DNA from: Antedon bifida
Lineage: Eukaryota; Echinodermata; Crinoidea; Comatulida; Antedonidae
DNA: 64,000 nucleotides
Direction: 5' to 3'
NCBI GenBank assembly: GCA_963402885.1
Contig: OY727095.1
Span: forward strand, 31,873,001 to 31,937,000
Positions within the stretch are counted from its first letter, which is position 1. Each line of letters starts with the position of its first letter. Both the position numbers and the translations under genes were made by a program. The notes beneath the pieces are model-generated. The model searched no databases, was not told the DNA's origin, and saw only the letters and a program-made list of their open reading frames with translations. This document shows positions 1-13,000 of this stretch, one piece after another.

Positions 1-77
1 CATATCACTACCATATTTGGGTATATCACTACCATATTTGGAAACATCACACTTTTTTTGTCAAACTAGTTTAGCTT
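1..77. mobile_element. CArG foldback MITE, copy 1 (cut by window edge)
   Basis: Right half only, with two ATATCACTACCATATTTGGG units, then TTTTTTTGTCAAACTAGTTT. The outer end of the terminal repeat (GATAGTGTAGACAGAGC) is missing: the sequence jumps to AGCTTAA, an internal deletion. Confidence 0.75.
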
Positions 78-345
78 AAATCTCTACTCAATTTCTATAT
101 TCCTTTGCTGCCATCAATAAAACAACGTTTTCAAGTTTACATAAATTTCTGTTTACAGTACCAAATGAGTGTAAATGGGTTACATACACCTAAAAGGGAG
201 ATGGGTCTAATATTATAACAGAAACAGAATTTTTGAAATTAGGAAACGAACACCAGGGATCAAGAGTGATGTGTTAGTCTCACTCTTTCCTCAATACCAG
301 GGCCAAGAAGCTGAGTGTTCCAGAATAATCAACCGACACATCATC

Positions 346-410
346 ATCATCAGTCATCATCAGTCATCATCATCATCATCATCAACATCATCATCTTACT
401 CAATCACAAT
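346..410 (+). repeat. CAT/TCA trinucleotide microsatellite
   Basis: About 20 TCA/CAT triplets with interruptions, followed at 480-670 by scattered TCATCA groups and a 20-bp duplicated phrase AGATTGGTTAGATAACACA (543-562 and 610-629). Confidence 0.85.
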
Positions 411-1559
411 CACTGCTAACTTTGGAAATACTGAAGAAAAATATACTGAATTATACTTCGAATTTGTAAACCCTTTAGGCCTATTTCATCATAATAATTC
501 ATCATAACTTCATCATCATTTTCATCATCCTTGTGTTTTATTAGATTGGTTAGATAACACATCATCATATTATAATTCCATCGTAATTTTCGTTTATCCT
601 CAGTGTGCAGATTGGTTAGATAACACACCATTTCATCAATTTCATCATCAATTTCATCATCATTGTCATCCTCGTTTAAAAAAATAAACAATCCATTACA
701 AATATTACAAATGAAAAGATATAATAAAACTTATAATTTCTCAATACTTTATTATTTTATTTTAGAAATAAAATAAAGACAACATGGTTATGTTTTTCTT
801 CATATTACAATGTGAGAATCAATTTCTTAAAAGAAACTGACCTTAATCAACAATATCACTTGATCACCTATATCTAACAGTCCAAACTTGAGGGCTCTAG
901 AAATAACATAAATACAATTGTCTGTTATTTTGGGTCTTTTAAGTAGGTCGACTACTTTACGATTTATTTTTGGCAAGCAAAATTTGTGGAACTTTACACT
1001 AATTCTGTTTATCATTTAGTTAATAATTTAGTTAGCATAAACAAAACGATAACTAAATAAACACGAAACATGTCATACGGTAATAATGTTATTTATATCG
1101 TAACGAAATAGATAAGAAAAATCAAACAAAAATATATTTCTAATTAATTTTGCTATAATTTAAAAAACTTTTTAAAATAATTCTTTAATTGTAAACATTA
1201 CATTACTATAATGTTTTATACTGGAAGAAATACATATTCTTCACTACAAATAATATTTTTAGAACTGAACGTATTTACTTTTGTTTAACTTGCTAAATAT
1301 ACACATTGTTAATTATTATTATTTACAATATAACAAAGCTCTGAAATGATATTTTAGTCGATCATTTCACTCTCGGGCGCCACCAAACAAAACTGATCCC
1401 CAACTTTTTACAGGTTCGTTCGCACAAGAAAATATTAAATACCCATGAACTCTATTCCTTATTTATAAACAAAAAATGACTTAATTTTCCACTGTAATAT
1501 CTGTATTTCGTTGATCTCGTCAATAATAGACATTCAAACAGCAGTAAAACAATTTCTTT

Positions 1560-2450
1560 AAATATTTATAACATATTTATTCAACTTAAACTTAACGGTA
1601 CTTTGTGGAAACACTCAACATCCGGGCAACACATTGTATTATTCTTTACGGCTAAGCAAACTAAACATTTTCTTTTACTTTTATTGAACATTTTCTCAAA
1701 AATTATAACTCTTATTTTAGTGACACACGTTTTAGGCCATTATGTCACCAAGACTATCGTTCTTTATGTACACGACGCTAAATACGATTCAACTATTTTA
1801 TGGAACATTTCCTAAAAATATCGATTCCAACTCATTATATTTTTAGTGGTACACGTCTATCAGTCATACATGCCACTAATATTGTTGCTCTTTATGGACA
1901 AGACGCTAAATAATATTATTTCAATCTTTTATTTTATTAAACATTTCCTAAAAATATCGATTCTAACTCATTATATTTTTAGTGGTACACGTCTATCAGT
2001 CATGCCACTAATACTGTTGCTCTTTATGGACAAGACGCTAAATAATATTATTTCAATCTTTTATTTTATTAAACATTTCCTAAAAATATCGATTCCAACT
2101 CATTATATTTTTAGTGGTACACGTCTATCAGTCATGCCACTAATACTGTTGCTCTTTATGGACAAGACGCTAAATAATATTATTTCACTATTTTATTTTA
2201 TGGAATATTTCCTAAAAATATCGATTCTAACTCATTATATTTTTAGTGGTACACGTCTATCAGTCATGCCACTAATACTGCTGCTCTTTATGGACAAGAC
2301 GCTAAATAATATTATTTCACTATTTTATTTTATGGAACATTTCCTAAAAATATCGATTCTAACTCATTATATTTTTAGTGTTACACGTCTATCAAGTCAT
2401 TCATGTTACTTTAGATTGTTTTTTCTTACGGACAATCGCTAAAATTCTTC
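1560..2450 (+). repeat. 132-bp minisatellite, about 6 copies, left of Nkx6
   Basis: The anchor ATATCGATTC(C/T)AACTCA recurs at 1819, 1955, 2087, 2219 and 2351 with spacing 136, 132, 132, 132 bp. Two decayed copies extend left to about 1560. Because 132 is 44 codons, a frame stays open from 1846 to 2442 encoding a hydrophobic 44-residue repeat; I regard it as incidental, since flanking copies carry stops and no start context or splice sites fit. Confidence 0.9.
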
Positions 2451-3299
2451 ATAAAAATTCCGGATTATCCGTCAGTATCAATATTCCAGAAAACATAAAT
2501 CACAAAATGCCATCCATATATTTTTAATGTCTTATTGAAAGTTTTGTTTTGTCTAGGCCATACGCCGTTTAGTGTCATTAACACGTTTAATGCCATATAC
2601 AGATATGTAATGGAAAACGGATATGTGTTTTATCATTACAAAAATACAGATTGCCCGCTTAAAGTATGACTTTTCACAACTCACTACAATAAAAGATTAG
2701 GGCAATGTTAAAGATCCAATTTATCTTACAATAAGAACCATCTATAATGTTCTATATGAGAAGGTGCGTACTTAGGCTTATCGAAGACGCGCAATGGATG
2801 ACATGACATTTTATTTAGATGATTACATAAGATATTGTTTGTCATATGTGAACATTATTAGATTAATCGAAGTGCGCGTACGCTTTTAGTATACGCGCAC
2901 ATCCGAGATTTGAAAGTTTGTTTGCCCAATTAGAGTAAAATATTATATAATACAATAAGCATTGGATCAGCTAATAGATCACGTGTATACTTTGACAATG
3001 CTAAACGAAAGAATAATTTGATTGGCTCACTTATCATCTTTGACTTTAGTTCTTTTAAAGAAACTTAGTAGATAAAGGACCATGTGCGCATGGGCGACTG
3101 TTGTCGGACTTTTCCAAGTCAAAATTGTGCGAAGAGTTTCCAAATTCAAATTTTCATTTTCCAGGAATGAAGTATATTTTAATTTATGTGACTCGATTAT
3201 TGACAAAAATGCTTTTTCCCTTTTTATATTGAGTCTATTTCTCTAAGACTTTACACATCATTGCGAAAATAAGAACATTATATATATATTGTTTTAAAG

Positions 3300-3575
3300 T
3301 TTATTACTATAATTTAAAAAAAAATCATAAATATGTTATCCAGATGGAAAGATTTCCTTTCAAAACTTAAACAGTACTTTACATACAATTTATTATTTTC
3401 TATACAGTTTGAAATGTTCTGTGGTACAAACAGCTTCCTTCCAACTTTATACTCTTAGTAAATAAGCATGCGCAGAAGGAAACTGGTGCGGTGCATGTCG
3501 CTAAGGTCCCTTGACCAGCCAAGGGCCTGCACTCTCTTCTAAAAGTTTCTTAATTTAAGACATTTTTATATAGAA
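3300..3575 (-). terminator. Nkx6: Nkx6 3' UTR with candidate poly(A) signals
   Basis: AATAAA hexamers on the minus strand lie at 3389-3394 and 3300-3305, about 185 and 270 bp after the stop. The segment 3460-3535 within it is unusually GC-rich for the window and carries a GCATGCGCAG word (NRF1-like). Which signal is used cannot be decided from sequence alone. Confidence 0.45.
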
Positions 3576-3800
3576 TCAATTCAGACTTTCCGAGTCTGAT
3601 TTGTCTTCTTCCTGATTATTTTCGATTCGTATTCTTTTTGCAAGTATTTCTGGATTGTTTCTGTCCATTTCTCGTTCATTTGGTAGGCTTGTTTTAGCAG
3701 CCACTAGATCATGTGTTTCGTTATCCTGGCGACGCTTAGCGGAGGCCATCTCCGCCGCGTGTTTCTTACGCCATTTCGTTCGTCGGTTTTGAAACCATAC
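3576..3800 (-). CDS. Nkx6: Nkx6 coding exon 3 (recognition helix and C-terminus)
   Basis: Begins directly at [20 protein letters not shown] after acceptor tttcttttctag and runs 74 residues to TGA at 3576-3578. The intron between homeodomain residues 46 and 47 is at the same place as in vertebrate NKX6 genes, as I recall them. The tail is basic then acidic ([11 protein letters not shown]), shorter than the vertebrate C-terminal domain. Confidence 0.97.
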   Translation of the reverse strand, partial: VWFQNRRTKWRKKHAAEMASAKRRQDNETHDLVAAKTSLPNEREMDRNNPEILAKRIRIENNQEEDKSDSESLN

Positions 3801-6800
3801 CTAGAAAAGAAAATATATTTTTAATCAATTTTAAAACGGGATATTAATTGATGATGGCGTCATAATATAACTTCAAAAACCACATTTACAAACATATTAT
3901 GATGGATAAACATGATAGTTCAGGAGTATCGGTAATGTATCAACTTCGACGAATTTATCGGCCTGAAATACATTCCAACAATAACAATAAAATAATGTAA
4001 AGCCCTGTCTACACTATCAAATGTGACAAAAAAATGTTGACCATATATGGACATGATGATGTCATATCAAGACCATATTTGGGCATATCACTACCATATT
4101 TGGGCACATCACACTTGTTTTGCCAAACTAGTTTGAGCTTTAGCAATTAAGTAGCTGGGTACAGCTCTGTCGTTTATTTAATATTTGCTTCAGTAATAAT
4201 TTTGACATTTCAATTCCGGGATAGAAATAACAGCATACCACAGAACGCACCAGTTGCGCGGAAGAACACGAAAATAAACGTTATTAATAACCTCCTAGTC
4301 CAACAGCCCTTCTCGTAATTGTCGACAAAATTAAAGAGCTGTAAATTACATATCCTATAATTTATTGCTAGAATATCGCAATCATTATGACAAAAATGAC
4401 TAGAATACTTGGGTAATAATAGTGTAATGAGAATTTCACGTGGCTGGGGTAATGAATGTTTACACGATAAGCTATCCAGAAATCATGTTTCTCAGTAATT
4501 AATAAGTGTACGTACTCGAGTATAGCGTGCAATTCATATCTTGTTATCGCTAGTGTAAGGTATTTGGTAAATAATATTTGCAATTATATTCTGGTATAAG
4601 TGTTGATCTGGTGGAAGAAACCGTTTGATTTGCCGATATACAATTAACTGCCGAGGTATTAATGAACTTGCACAGTAACTAACAATGTTGAGGTAATTAG
4701 GAACAATTTGGTTGCCATGAAAAGATAATAATAACGCACAAAAACACGTCTTGAATAAAATAATAATTTTAAATGTGTGATTTATGATACTCAACGTGTC
4801 TCAAATCTTTATTATAAAAATAGATTTTATTAGATGGATAATATTTGCACACATTAATTTCATCGAAATCAATTAAAGGAAAAAAAAAATTTGGATTTGG
4901 TCAGGCTGTGCTTGATGGGTTTAAGACCAAAAATGTGTGTCGATAGAGAGGGCGCAATTTAAAATCACCAGTAACACGAACTTAACGCGCGCGTATCACT
5001 TTCATCAGTGTTTGAACCCGGTTGTCAAATTGCGTGTCATGAATATAAGGTCATGTTACTTTTCATAGAATATTTAAAATAAAAACTCAAATTTCGAATT
5101 CATTAGATTCACAACTAATTAAAATTGCAATGAATTTAAATCATACACAAAAAATAGCATCAAATATAAAAAATTAAACAAGCGTTTGTAAAAACATTTG
5201 AAAACATCAATAATTTGTCTTAATAATCAAAACTCTATCCTAATTAATCAAAGTCGTAATAGGCCCGAAGAAGAATTAATCAATTCTTTAAACCGTCATC
5301 ATCAGAAATGTACTGTACATTCTTGAAAGGACTAGGATATTAATCAACGGATTCTTTCTCCGGTACGGTTTTTTTTTTCATGAATTGGTTTATTTACTCT
5401 TTCCTTCAACGACTTCGATGTATTTACAAACCTTGTCAACAGTCGCATCACAACATGACAACTTGAGTTATTAGTCGATTTGCAAGAAAGAAATAAAGGA
5501 TCACTCACTTATAGACATAATCTTAAAATAAAAATATGCAATAATCTTACTTTTCTCTGGCAATATTGAGTTGTCTCGACTCGTGTACTATTATTTAATG
5601 CGTTGCATAATTCGCATGTTTTTTTAAATAGAATTAAAATAGTGCGGGAAAGCACTTTGTCTAACTGCTTGCGCAACAGCATATGTTTCAACATGTTTTA
5701 CATTGAAAAAATTGCAATTATTGTTGAGATATATCTCATAAAAAAATTCGGTACAAGTTAACGGTTGTGTTTTATTTGGCGACAAAACGCAATTACAGCC
5801 TACTTAAGCCGTATTTGTGTCTTATTTGAAAATATTAATTGCAATGACAATATCCGCATCGACGTTGTGGAAACAACGTTGTGGAAATCAGTGTTTAAAA
5901 GCCAGAAAAGAGCGCGTAAATACACGTTAGTTCGTTTAAATTGAGCAAAACACTAAAATGATACAATATCATAAAGATCTATCAGTCATTATTACTCAAA
6001 AGAAGTCGTTTGTAAAGTGTTTCGGATTATAAAGACAGGCGTTTGAGATAATCGCTCGCCATATGAAACTTACTGTTTTACTAATCGTAGCACTTTTTTT
6101 TTTCTTGAAAGGAATTGTTGTCTTAAGTTTCTTTTGAAGTGACACCGTTAACTCGAGGTCCCATGGGTCAGTAAATGCCATAGTTTTGAAAACACCAGTA
6201 AGTCCGTTTGGTAAATTTTATCATCGACGCTTTAGCAATATTGTTTCTTTTCTTTACGGCCTACAAGATGACTGGAATCATATATCATACGTTTGAAGAA
6301 CGCCGCAAGTAAATGCTTGTAAGTGTACTTAGCTTCATTTACACTTGACGTATTTATGATAATAATGATACTAATAAAAATGAAAATACTCCCTATACAG
6401 CTATTCATTACCGCTATCTTCAATTTCTAAGCTTACAAGACCCATTACTTATATTACTGTTACGACATATTCGACTATTGTAGGCCTATATTATTACTAA
6501 ACTATAGTACGGGCTTTAAAAACACAAACTATAACTTAACGCTGCTGCTGTTGCTGGCCTTTTAATATCTGTCTTCACTAATATCAATAAACTGTACTAT
6601 TTATTTACTGTTATAATTAATACATTTTGTAATAATAAAAAATAAATAAACCGAGGCTAAATTACTAAATTATCGATTATTGAGTTTATCGTATTTTATG
6701 CAAACAAAATCTGATATGATATACATTTGAAAAAGAGTGGCACAATAATTTCAGTTTTTTTAAAATAATGCCATGATAGGTTATTACACAGTATTTATTT

Positions 6801-9800
6801 ATTCAGTAATTCTCGCAGTCTACTGTATTCAAACTGTTTTTTAAAGCAAATATATACCTAGATATGTCTCCCAAATGGATGTTATTATCATCAAATGTAT
6901 CCTTAGTGAATCGAATATTAATAGAAGTATTTAAAATATTATTTAATAATGTGAACTTTGTACAAGAAATTCTCTTTCTCAACTCGCGTTTCTCTTTAAA
7001 ATTATACCTTTAATTTTTCCCCAATAAAGCAATTTTCTGGCTGTCAACAAAATGCATCAAAATGACGTTAATACGGGATACAAATACCTTTTGGTATTTT
7101 ATACGCAAAATAATCATTTTTTAATTACATTTCATGAAGGCCGGAAATCGGTAATTAAATTGCTCGCCAAAAACAAATTAAATTCAAATTGTGTAAATAT
7201 GAGCGAACAACAGTGGTAACTTTTACGCCACGATGAAAGTCCAAGGTGTTAATAGACACACAATAGCTAACGCGTTTCACACATGCAAATCGCGTTTCAC
7301 GTCTATCAAGGGACAATCGAAATCTCGTTTCGTCTTTTATTACGCAAAACTCTTGTTTAATATTAAGAGACAATGTTAAAGCCTACATATTAGATTTGTA
7401 ACCTCACGTATTTAAATTTATTTTAAAAACAACTGTTTGACAGTCCACATCGAAGAAAAAAATAAATAGGGGTGGTCTATTCAAGCCTATTGATATTAAG
7501 TTTGATGAAATTGAATCGATTCAAAAGACAATTCTTGCATAAGGACGTATCGTTTTGAGGTAATGTATTATGGTTTAAGTTATTTGTTACTGTGAAAACA
7601 GTTTTAAAATTGTTTTTTTAATTGTATTAGGCCTACATTGCATACAGATTTATTGAACAGTATAACTATTTATTTATTTATACAAAAATTGAACCGATAT
7701 CTGCATACATTAATAACTACAGGAAATAAACAATGGATAACAAAATATTATTAATATCATTGTACTTTAGATATCTCTTTGTTAAATGTAAAATATAAAA
7801 TAATAATAATAATTACATTACTTATTTGACAAAAATACCAAATAAAAAACGTTCGCTTATCTAGATTGGGAATGTAATACATAAGTAGTTGCAGGCGCTA
7901 GGTAGGTATAGTTATTAAATGAATAATTGTTGTATAGGCCTATTTCTATTTGATATGGATATATGAAAATGATTTAACAAAAACCGAACTTGACTGGTAT
8001 AGGAACTTTAAATAGGATGTTTTTATTTTTAGTTTCCAGTTATTTAGAAGGTGTTGATAAACGCATTTAGCTTGGAGCAAACGCACTTGCTAAACCAGTT
8101 CACACCTGCCGAAATGTAACCATCTTATTAATACCTCAATTAATAAAAAGAAATGCAAAAATTCTCCAGAATTTTTGTTTAGTTATCTTCGCATCTTATA
8201 AAAGAAAATATATAGTTTTTGTTGTTTATGTTTAATGTTTATTATTTACTTTTGTCGAGAATGATGGGATTTTAAACAAACACAATTTAGTCACCAAATA
8301 ATGCGGTACAAAGTTGACGTGCCATGTTATCAACAATCGAACGCGCGCGTAAAATACTCGCGTGTAACTGGCGAGTATAATAAGAAAGTTCGCAAGATTT
8401 TAAAGCGCCCTCTGTCTAATAGGCGGCATAAACTTTAAATATACTGCAAGTATTTAGTTTCAGGAAAAATATGTTGTACGCAAGTTAATCCTTTCTTACT
8501 TTAATCTTGTTACATAAATTCTTTCGTTATAAAAGCTTCAATAAAAGCCACAAATCCTCAATCGAAACTATTTTTCCGAGATGTTAATTGTAAATCGTCC
8601 GTTAAAATCCTCGTAAAAGATCTACGAAAACATACATTTGTATTTAAGAAACGAGTATTAACGAAGGTCAACCGGTGATAGAGAACATTACAACGAGAGA
8701 ATGAATGCCCCAAAGTACTAAGAAACAGCCTAAGTACAACTATTTTCAAGAAAGAATTATAGCTACAATTCATACAATGATATTCACAAATGTTACTACG
8801 AGGCCCTGGGTACCTATGTACTGTACTTTACTTTACAAAGATCGCTCAGTTTACGCAGGTGTTGGCGCCAAAGGGCTAGGAGATGGTTTTATCGTCTGCT
8901 AGCCAGGTTACGCGGCCATCATTCCCCTATATTGTGTGATGGTTTTGAACAGATGAACTTATTATTACGAATTATTAGTTATGTCATGTCTTTTATCGGT
9001 GAATAATATCAAATTAAACACGTCACAAAAACAAGCGTTTATATCTTGGTGCCAACGAAGAGACGTCGTAACATCGACGCGCACAAAATATTGATAATCA
9101 TTTTACACTTTTTTTACACATGACAACACAGTTTTGGACTATTTTATCGAAGATTTGATTTCAGTTATTTTTTTAAAAGTAATACTACAATCTTATAAAT
9201 ACTATACAGGCTGTTGTTTCGAGTATTGAAATAGTTACACATTCTATATACCAGGATTTTAGTGAACATACTTTAGTATACCAAAACGAAAAAAAGTGAT
9301 GCGATTTTCCAAAATGTATAATTATCTTATAATTAAACTGTAGCACGATTAATTAAATGATTTTATAATAACGAGCAGATATTTGCTTACTAATTGAAAT
9401 GTTCCTTTCTTTTTTTTTGATGGTCACTTAACGATTTAAATAAAAGGTAATTGAGACTTTAAGATGCAGAATCTGTCACATTTGGTAAAGGTTTACATTG
9501 AATTACAGCGACAATTATTCGGTAATTGTTTTACAGTCTAATCAATCACAAGATTTATTTACAGGATATACCAAGCACTCAGAATAATTGCCAAATTACA
9601 CTTTAATCATTAACAAAAATCGAAACAAATTGATTTTAATAGGCTTTATTATTTAGCAGAAGTTTTTAGACGAGCGCTACGACTGCAAATGGGATCAGAC
9701 TACATCGGGATTACTTACTTTAAAGAATGTTTTCATATGAACGGATAATGATGATGATGATGATGAGTGATGATGATGGTGGTGGTGATGATGATGATGG

Positions 9801-10004
9801 TGGTGGTGGTGATGATGATGGTGTTGGTGATGATGATGGTGACACAGATGATGATGATGATGATGATGGTGGAGGTGATGATGATGGTGACGAAGATGAT
9901 GATGGTGACGAAGATGATGATGATGATGATGATGATGGTGGAGGTGATGATGATGATGATGATGGTGGTGGAGGTGATGATGATGATGATGATGATGGTG
10001 GAGG

Positions 10005-10036
<32 letters not shown>

Positions 10037-13000
10037 GTGGAGGTGATGATGATGATGATGGTGGTGGTGGTGATGATGATGGTGAAGAAGATGATGATGG
10101 TGACGAAGATGATGATGGTGACGAAGATGATGATGATGGTGGTGGTGATGATGATGGTGACAAAGATGATGATGACGAAAAAGATGATGATGATGATGAC
10201 GACGAAAGATGATGATGACAACGAGTGATAAGTATTGAGGTGACGACGATGTATGATGATGACATATGGTTGTGGTGGTCAAGTTGAAGAAAATATATGA
10301 TAGTGATGTTGATGAGATACAATGATGAAGAAAAGATGTCTTAATGATAATAATAATAATGATAGCATTCACTGCTCAACATAAGACATATTAGCGTACG
10401 GTCTCCTCAATCATAATAATGTATTCGTCAGTATTTGATTAAGCTCCATTTGCAAAACGACAATTTATTAATATCAGTTTTTATACGCTCGTTAAAATAT
10501 TTTCGTTAACTTCAAATCCTACTAAGTTTAGTTTGTCACGAGTGTAAATCAACGCTGAAAATTCTACAGTTGTCAAATGTATAACCTGTAAATATTATTC
10601 GATAGCATTTTCAATTATCTGATTAATATAAAAATTGTTTCCAAATAGGTTAAGTCGTTGATGATTTACTGCGTAGAAATATTGATGCGATCACGTGATA
10701 GAATTAAAATGCTCAACAAAATACCAAAGCACAATATTTTCCTTCATTCCACTATATCTAATCCCAGTAATATGTCGTTATCGTTCGTTAAATTCCATGT
10801 TCGATTGGAAATTCAACCATCTGTTTTACGATGTGAAACATTTCGAAAAACTCGCAAAAAGTACCTATTATTAGTGTATAGACGTATTTCTTAAACCTAG
10901 AACATAATTCCCTTGGCTTTTCATATACGAAATTGCGAGGTTTTATTGTACCACAATAATGTTTTATATAATGTTCTTGTATATACTTTTTATTGCAATT
11001 GACATGATATTAAAGATGTATTGTCCCCCAAAAACATGAACAATTTAGATTAATACAGTCAAAATTTAAATAGGCCATTTTGCAGTTTTAGTTATTCACT
11101 TCTGTTAAAAAAACAAATATTTCACTTATAAAAAGACAGAATAAACGTTTAATTTTAACCAAAAACCATTGTTTGACAGACAATTTATTTTTGGCTTTAC
11201 ATTACATTTTTTCAGGTAAATAATTTTTTTTCGATCCAGTTTTTGGTCAAAGTAAATAACTATTATGTGACATTAAATGGCATATTACAAAACAATTAGG
11301 GGTGGGAGAACAATATATCTTTAAAATATGAAAACTACGTCACGGTCCCGGTATTTGATGAGCGCGTACGGCATTTAAACGACATTTTCTAGATATTAAT
11401 TATAATTATTGTTTCTTTTAAATTAATTGAATTTATTATATATCTTACCTTCACTTGACTTTCAGTCATACCAAGGGCGTAGGCCAATCGAGCCCGTTCA
11501 GGGCCTGCTAAATATTTGGTTTGTTCGAATGTTTTTTCCAAAGCGAATATTTGTTGTCCAGAGAACGTAGGCCTTGTATGCTTTTTCTTACCATCTTTAT
11601 CTACTGTTATACCTTGGCTTTGTGCTGCTGCTGCTAAAAATAAAACAATATTACATTTTACCAGAGGACAACGGTTTTAAACTCCATTATTTCAGTCAAT
11701 AAAACAGTAGGTATACTCATAATTTCTCCAAAATACTTTAGGCCTAAAAAACCTAACTATAATACTAGACATTCATGGTCGGTACCGGTACACTGTTACC
11801 CGTTATTTGTGCCTTGAATTGAAGCAGCCTAGACGGAATAATAGTAAAAGCTGAACTATACTTAATTTCACGTTATGTAATAACACTTTGAAATCATTAT
11901 TATTTTAAATTTTCGTTCTTTAATAGATGGTAAAGAGTAAAATAATATGAAATATCTGCGTTTGATGATGAAGATAAAGTCATAGAGATATTGTCATACT
12001 TTTTAATGTTGCATTTTTGATGTTTTAATATATGTGTTTTAATGATTTTATAATAACGGTATATAATAAGCCAAATTTTTAATCATGAAACTGAATATAA
12101 ATTTAACTACCTTTTCAAATAGATTTATTTTTAAACTGTATCTGTACTTTTATGTATCTATGTAACTTTTTGTCTGTCTTGATGTATCTATGTAAAGCGC
12201 ATTTGAGCATGTTTTTTCATGAAAAGGGCGCTATATAAATGTGGTATATTATATTATATGATAGTGAACTATAATTTATATCTCTAAAATGTCCTAGGCC
12301 TAAGATTGAGGCTGAGTATGATTATTCCACGAGCTGGACCCGTGTGAAAATAGCTTCAAATAGCATCATTTACTAATCACTTAGCGCTAATCACCTTGCC
12401 GTTAATTAATAACACTTTGAGATGTCAATCAGTATACTATCCTTTTACGTTCCGATATCTGGTCATTAATACTTATCAATATTTACATTTTACCGCGCAG
12501 TAAAAGGAAACGAGACGGCACGCGACCAAGAAATTAAACATCATAAATAATAATTAATTTACGATAACAAAATATACAACGGGTTTGTTTGTTTGTTAAA
12601 TGCGTTGACGATTAATTATTATTAGTTTTATGACAAATTATCTTTATAATTTTAGCTGTTGTATTCTTCTAATAATTATTATAATTCACACTTAAAATGT
12701 GGAATATTCCGCGCGGGAGATAACTTTACCGCGCGTATACTACTTGTTCAAATCAGGTTCATGATTGAAAAAGTGAAATTGCAATAATTGAATAAACTGG
12801 AATGAATTTGATGTTTGTTTTTCTGTAAGCAATGTAGGCATATATATTCAAATCAATTCAAAATAACATTTATTTACTTCCTTTCAAGATTTAAACAATA
12901 ATGGAATAAAGAAAAAATAACGACAAATAACAATAAATCTGACAGAAAGATGCAGGATCTTGAGTCGGGTCTGCCTGGGACACAAAATGAAGGGACAAAG

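Larger units (their letters stand above)
3801..11448 (-). other. Nkx6: Nkx6 intron 2
   Basis: Holds MITE copies at 4.0 and 11.0 kb, the GAT array at 9.7-10.2 kb, and the two candidate regulatory blocks listed. The remainder (for example 4900-7100) is unique AT-rich DNA with no supported feature. Confidence 0.9.

Noticed and set aside
1846-2442. 198-residue hydrophobic repeat protein
   Set aside because: Starts at GTG, lies entirely in the 132-bp array, and the decayed outer copies contain stops; no splice or promoter evidence.
7155-7373. 72-residue minus-strand ORF in Nkx6 intron 2
   Set aside because: No recognisable domain and non-ATG extension; the segment reads better as a regulatory block.
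9695-10372. Long open frames on both strands (poly-His, poly-Ser, poly-Asp/Gly)
   Set aside because: They are produced by the GAT/GGT triplet array in every phase; no unique flanking coding sequence.
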